Position numbers and translations under genes: made by a program. A stretch of DNA of 10,623 nt. Origin: Cephalothrix spiralis (Eukaryota; Nemertea; Palaeonemertea; Archinemertea; Cephalotrichidae). Under the pieces are notes generated by a model, which saw only the letters and a program-made list of their open reading frames with translations, had not been told where the DNA came from and did no database searches. Location of the stretch: positions 1 to 10,623 of the forward strand of contig JAUCNG010398366.1 in assembly GCA_032353305.1 (NCBI GenBank). The letters run 5' to 3'. The stretch's first letter is position 1. Every line of letters begins with the position of its first letter. Shown piece by piece: positions 1 to 6,800 of this stretch.

Positions 1-686
1 TTGACGCCATTTTGTATAAACGAAATTAATCCCGGTCACGTGACTTCATTCTGACCAATCACAGGCCGAGTTTCAGCAAGATGTAGTATAATTGACCATA
101 ATCCACAAGCGAGATAATGCTACAATAACATAAATTGTTTCCTAATAATCTGGCATTGACCAGACTTATCATGGCGTGCCACCAGGTTGCGATACATGAT
201 GTCGATCTAGTTCCACAAGTAGTCGGGTCGGTAGTTCAGTTGGTAGTTACTTAGACTCTGAATCCAGAGGACCCGGGGTAGAATCCAAGCAGAGCCAACT
301 GTATTTTACGAACCTACGTTCTAGTTTTCTAAACTGGGTAGTCAAACGTCTAAAAAGGGCGTTGTGTGTATGAGACAGAACTAAGCACGTACAATAACCA
401 TGGGGCACTTCGAGATGAGTTACCGGTTTCGGCGGCTTTCAGGGAATAAATAACATAATATGACATCAACAACAAATTGTGTAAACTCTGGCAGTTCAGA
501 CTGATTTTGTCAATAGTTAGTGGTATAGTGGGACTCTATAGTCTATACATGTATTTTCTACTGTAACGAAGGGACCGCGTAGTAGAAAATATGTGTCGTG
601 TTCAGGCTAAAATTAGATACTGCTTGAAAATAGATGTACCTTTTAAAACCAAATTTTAATATTTTAAAATTATTTTGTTTTTTTAG
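1..686 (+). other. 3' part of an upstream TBC1D32 intron
   Basis: No segment here encodes the next upstream block of TBC1D32, so the whole stretch is read as intron ending in the T-rich acceptor before 687. It contains the tRNA-like sequence at 225-296. It also has a small inverted repeat (547-562 against 581-596), with an 11-bp perfect core and an 18-nt loop. Confidence 0.6.
225..296 (+). repeat. Decayed tRNA(Gln-CTG)-like sequence: tRNA pseudogene or SINE head
   Basis: TAGTTCAGTTGG (231-242) matches an RNA polymerase III A box / D arm. ACTCTGAATCCAG near 254-266 matches a tRNA(Gln) anticodon arm with anticodon CTG. The B box region (GGTAGAATCC, about 277-286) departs from GGTTCGANTCC. The acceptor ends do not pair well and the anticodon stem has a mismatch, so a working tRNA is unlikely. 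A tRNA-derived SINE head is as plausible as a pseudogene; no tail or second copy is visible. Confidence 0.6.
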
Positions 687-800
687 GTTACTGAGCGTGA
701 TGACCACGTGTCTCGATACGTGTGCATTAATGCAGCATCAGTACGACTTCCAAGATGTTCTTATTGCTTGTCAGGATGACTGCAAAGGATCCGATACGAA
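687..800 (+). CDS. TBC1D32: TBC1D32 exon (first visible)
   Basis: The acceptor follows a T-rich tract ending in TTTTTTTAG, and the donor is GTAAGT at 801. Only the frame starting at 688 stays open. It encodes residues 1-37, starting LLSVMTTC, plus two bases of Lys38. The first base (687) completes a codon from an exon not in the window. The match to vertebrate TBC1D32 is moderate (LLSV start, a Q-Y-x-F/V segment). Confidence 0.85.
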
Positions 801-3800
801 GTAAGTCTTATCATTTGAAGTGCAATTTTTACAAGTTAAAAACAGACACTTGCTGTTTTATTGAGTAAGTGACCTTGTTTAATTTTCACTATTTTGGCAT
901 TGCCTCTGAGGCTGATATTTTTCTAATAAATCGCCCTGAGTTTCGTAGAGTAGCCGAAATAAAATATACATCGATTCCTATATTACATGAAAACCGCTTA
1001 TATAATTCTTATATTCATCAAAATAATTTTTCAACTCAAATTTTTTTTGTCTCGACGTACAAACATCAAGATATCGTGATGGAAATTTGTCATGACTCGT
1101 TATTGGCCGGGTTCTTAAAGATGTTCCAGGTTTTTTCAAGGTGTAGTGTTGAAAATGTTAGAAATTATGATACTCCTCATATAAAAGGTTAGAGAGAGAA
1201 AAATAAAGTATTGTTTCCTGTGTCAGTGGTTCTTCAATCTTGTTCATCTGAACAATTTGCAGCCTTTCATAAAAATAATATGATCTGACTAATACTTTTA
1301 TGTTACATCCTCATGATCTGTAGGCTATTATTTTTTGCTAACGTCTTGATAATTCTCATATAAAAGAATTTGCTTTTATTTACAGGAGAGAAGTTGTTAT
1401 TGATATGTTATCGGTTGAGAGGAATTATATTTTAGTAAAAACTCATATAATTGGAGGACCAACCGAGCGCATGTTACCTGCTCGGTCATTGTCAGAAGTA
1501 AGTTTGATCCACCGTTTTGTAAAATAAGTGTTATTCAATGGTGGTTTTGTTACGGATCGTGTCATTGGTCTACTCATACCACGTGACAAAATGTTTTCTT
1601 AATCTTAGAAAACAACCATGCTGCTATCCCAAATTGCAAAAAAAAGAATTGTAAACTGTCAGAGTATTCGCTCAATATTTTGTTTAAAAAAAAGTTGATG
1701 GTGCATGAACTATTACATTATTATCTGTTGGCAATTTAACCATTGTTATTAATTTTATAAATTTATTCATATGCATGGTTGGACCATTGAAAACACATAA
1801 TAAACAATTAACGATGGTGGGGTGAAACGGGAAAATGATCGAAAGCGGAATATAGGAATTTTGTTCAAAACAGAAGTGTGAAACGCGAAAAGCCAAACGG
1901 AAGCGGAAACTAGATTTTTGAATATACCACATGCTCGCACTCCCACAGGCCTCCAGCGATCGTATACGGAGCTGGATTACAAATTTAAGAAACTGGGCTA
2001 GTGGCTAATTTATAGGCCAGGCCCGTTGGAAACAATTGGATGACACTACGGGAACAGAAATGAAATATGTGGCATTTTCGAAACTGGAGCAGGATGGAGA
2101 CGTTTAAATTCCATAACGCAATTAAATATTCCGATTTAACTTACTAGAACTGTTTCTTATTTTTTAGGACAAGGATGATCCATATCCGTTTCCGATGATT
2201 TCGAAATCACGTCCACCTGTTCCTAGGGAATATGTTCCGAATGTAGCTGCTCGTTCATCTATGAAACAAGGTAAGTCAGATAATTACCGGTAGACCACTC
2301 ATTCATGGGTTCGATACTCGTTCGGACGAATTTATATCCATTAAAATTACACTCCTACTGACATATGTTTTTGAAGAAATTAAACAATTTGTGATTCTTT
2401 TGAATTTGGTAAGAATTGGTGGATAAAGGAGTGACGTCATTCGTAGGAAACCCCGTAAGAAACTTATTTAAATGTGAAAAGTACCCGAAAATCAACTTCT
2501 AATTTTACATTTTCTATGTTCTGTGGAGAGAGAAAAAGTTTAATTTTCACGTTGAACATTGACTAGATTGGAGATAGGAAACGTGTACTAAATGTAATTG
2601 GGGTATCATGCCACGATGCTTTGTTATCAAATCTGTACATAGTGCATTATAGGTTTCACTATATATTTTTCTTCTTCTAGAAAATGAACTGAGTAAATTT
2701 TTAATCGAAACGAAAAAAGCTGAGCATAATCAAGTATGGGTAGACCGGTGTCGGAAAGCGTTTATACACTTGATTAAGACTAAACCTGAACAAGCTAAAG
2801 GAAACTGTAAGTACAAGATATAAAACCCAGTCTATAATTTTAAGTCACACATACAAAATAGTTATATACAAGACACTGTAAGAGCGTATACATCTATGTT
2901 ACAATAGACTAGGAATCCAAATAAAATCAGTTATTTACTCATGTGACAATTCTGTGGTGAGAATAACATTGGTTATCAAATGGGTGTCACTGAGGATTAC
3001 CAAGAAGAACACAAATCATGATATTTAATTATTGGAATATAATGATTTGCACAATGATTTGCAAGTGTCCTTCTCGGTAATTCTGCAGTTCAGTGACACT
3101 GTAAGGGACCATCCAATCTGTCCATTTAGTACGTACGCATGAAGGGGAGGGTGAATGAACAGCCTCATCTGTATGCATCGATTTAAAAGTGAGCTCATGA
3201 ACATGAATAAATAGCCTGCCCAATGATTAGTAACCCGTAACGTTGACTTGATTCAGCAAAAACGTTTTTATGAAAGGCTCAGCAATCACAATTTCATAAG
3301 GGCTAGTTATACGTATTTAAGAAGTGTCCAAAATGTTGATTAAACTTTTCGCGCTTGGTTCGGCTCGATATAAGTTATTTTTCTTGAAACACAATGAAAG
3401 GGGTGCGGATATTGCTGTATAATTCAGAATTTCTGATACATACCGACATGATTAGTAATTTATGGTACTTTTTTATGTGTTGTCACAGTGCTGTGATATT
3501 TTCGATTATTTTAATCGATTTTTTGATAATTTTTGTTGTTTTTATTCCACAGTAATTCAGGAACTCCTTGAAAGACTATTGAATGTCCTCTCTACTAATC
3601 CGTCCGATTCTATATTTACAGAATCTGAACTCACTGGTACGTACATTAATATTTATAATAGCTGTTTCTGTTATCAGTACAAGGTTTGACCAATGATTAT
3701 AAATACAATCGATTTTAAAATGTAAATCAAAATAAAGAAATTTTCAATATGACGTCATCTGGCTATATATTGGGACACTGTATATAAAAACTGGCAATGT

Positions 3801-6800
3801 TTTTTTGCTATTTAATCTGATATTTTTATATCTTCTGATTTCAGCCTCTGAAGCAACTATAAAGAATCACCCATTGTCAGAAATTCAGAAGTTAGGCATT
3901 TCTATGACAATTCGGTAAGATTTTCGACGATCATGGTGCCCGTTTAGCGGTAAACATTACGTAAATTCTATATGTCTGAAGGTGCTGAAGCAGGCCATAT
4001 ACTGGGTTGCTCATGGAGTGGGATGCTGTCCCTCCATTCGGGCTTCGGGGTAAACCCACCTCTAATCGGTACCGGTATATGAAAATAGATCATTTGCGGA
4101 CACTGTCTGAAAAGATCCTCTGGACCAAAAAATTCTAGAAATCCCATGGTGTCTAGACATTTTCTTACCCACCATTCTTGGCATATACCACTACATAAAC
4201 CACAAACACACAGTTTGTAGATCAGTCACAAAAAATACGTACATAGACGGGGAGGGGGCTCTATATTAGGTAGAAATAGAAGTTACTACACGAATAGTAA
4301 CCTTACTGTGCTGTGCTGATGATATACGGTACGTTTAGATCACATTTCGTTCAATACAAAGGGCGAGTATGTTTACAACTACATGAACTTCCATAACCCC
4401 TCTACATAATTTGTACTCTCATATGCCTTGTGTATTTGAATTGGCAATGTTTTGAAACCAATCGTTAAAATATTTCGTATTTAAAATGAGTATTTATATG
4501 GCGTCTTTATAAAGTCACAAATCGTACAACGGTAAAAGGAAAAAGGCGTTTTACTTGTAACTTGATTCGACTTCGTGCCGGATACTTTTTTTTCAATATG
4601 TTATTTAATGGAATATAAAATTAAAAAACGTCTAAGTATGTCGAATATTTGAATACTTGGTTTTAGGTACTCGCACCCAAAGCCGATAGAAATAATTTGC
4701 AGGGGATGTTTTTTGCCAACTTTATTTTTCCATAATTAACATATGATGCGAAATACAACAGTGAAAGCCTTTATAGCTGAAACATATCCAAAATACGCGG
4801 GGTGTTTTTGACCCCAACCCCGCATAGTGTCGTGTGCAAATATTTTACATGATCCCACAGATAAAAGCTTAGAAATGTAATCTAAGAAGTTTTCTTTCTT
4901 TTTTAGGTATGGAAACCACTTAAAGGTGTTTAATTCAGTTCCCGTAGCCACAGAAAAATTGAATTACCTCCTTAAACAGTGTTCTCATTTTCTTCATCAA
5001 AATCGAGCCAAGTTTAAAACTTCACTGAGTATCCTTTTTTATGATATCTTAGACATGCTAATGTAACTTTGTCTCTGCAGCTCCATGCTCGTGCTTCTAA
5101 TATTACTTTTAAAATTTGAATCCGCCTTGAAACCTCTCTACCGTCGGATATCATCGCAGGCAGGAAAACATTTAATTTTAGTTTTTCGAAAAGTTTTGTC
5201 TGCGTTTTCTTTTTAAAAACTCATCAATGAAAAAACATCGATTTTTAGTTCACAAATATAAGAATGCTCGGTAATTTCATTTCCTTAACTAATAATTAGA
5301 ATATCTTCAAGGATCATATCCCGGTTGCGACTGGTTTGTAAGCACGATATTTTTATTGATGAATGGGAACAAAGAAAGATCATGGAAATTTTTACAGAAA
5401 TTTGCATTACTTCATGCATCTGCTTTTCTATGGCCAGCTAGAATACACGCCTCCGTAAGTCTTATTTTTCTAAAACAAGCCTTAGAAATTGCTCCGTAAA
5501 CAAGTTAAGTTTTGATTCAGCGAGAAAATAAAGTCATAGACCAGTGTCTATTACAGACATTACAGGAATTTATAAACAGTGACATCCTTATGTATGAGAA
5601 ATTATAAAAAATAACATGAAAAACTTCGGATCTAGACCTTTAAAGGTAATTTTAAATTAGCTCTGTCATTCCTACCGATGAACTATCTGGGTATTTATAA
5701 GCTAGTTAAACTATGATATTACTTTGAATTATTTCCTTTGGTAATCTCTGTAATGCAACTTTAATGTAACCTTTTATATTGTAGACCCACCTTTCTGAAT
5801 TGTTACGGAAGAGCGGGATACCACCATTGTTGTCATCAACTGGTCACAACGTTGAGTTGCTCCTTCAAACCGAAGTACCGTCCGTCTCCTCTGCCTTTAA
5901 GATGGCAGGCTATACTCCGTCCCAGGTAAGTTTGTGTCTATAACCAAAAAACGGTTCTCTATTTTTGATTTTCCTCTGTTGCGCAGACAAGTTTAGAGAG
6001 TTATGTTGGTGCCCACGGGTAAGCGCCCGAAATTAAGGTTTGCCCGTTGTTCACTCGTGCGTCGCCTGCGAGGATCCATATGATATTGATTCGATGTGAG
6101 TCAAGAGTGATTCAAAATTAATGGCCCCTATTATTTTGAGATTCGTCGGTAGCTCAAAATAATAGGGGGCCATTAATTTTGTCTCACTCTGACTGTTTTC
6201 AGAGTTCACCTTATTATGTTTTAAATATGCACACTTGATATTTCATTCATTCATTATATTGATAAAAGCTTGTATGTGATCTTTAAGTGGGCTTTTTGTT
6301 GTGTTTAAAAAAAAACAATGTAAACAATAATCGTCTCTAATTTCAGATTTGCCAGCATTGGTTGCGGCAATGCTTTTGGAATTATCTTGACTGGGGTGAC
6401 ATATGCCAATATATTACGCTATGTCTACTACTAGGAATAGACTACCAAGTCTATATGTGTGTTGCCATTCTTAAGCATTTAGAGCCTCAAATTTTGGTTC
6501 AGATTCAGCAGCAAGAGCTTATCATATTTTTGAAGGTAAATATATTTAGCCTCTTCAAGGGTTAATATTCTTTGACATATCACGGTACTTTATTCTCCGG
6601 TAAAAGGGATCCTTTGTTGACCATTAAAACCTTTGGTGGTTTTGATCCATGAGTCCCGGCATCATTTCCTGAAAATTTCAAAATCGTGGGTTGCACAGTG
6701 TTCGAAAAATGCGCATGCGCAGTCGATTTCTAGGGTTGCGCATGCGCAAATCGCAAAAATTACAGTGGATTCTGATAGAATATGGGCATGTTTCTATCTG

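Noticed and set aside
1-60. CACGTG and CCAAT motifs as a promoter
   Set aside because: The position is within an upstream intron and the motifs are short; nothing supports a transcription start.
225-296. Functional tRNA gene
   Set aside because: The acceptor ends do not pair, the anticodon stem has a mismatch and the B box is degraded.
869-1192. 107-codon + strand open frame inside the first full intron
   Set aside because: No family resemblance, no counterpart in TBC1D32, and the flanking exons join in phase without it. A frame this long is possible by chance over 10 kb.
1684-1932. 82-codon minus-strand open frame
   Set aside because: Lies wholly in an intron over a low-complexity direct repeat; no recognisable domain.
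6362-6565. Separate small gene starting at the ATG at 6362
   Set aside because: This is the most conserved internal exon of TBC1D32; the ATG is an internal Met-like site in another frame and the splice sites at 6347 and 6535 fit the phase.
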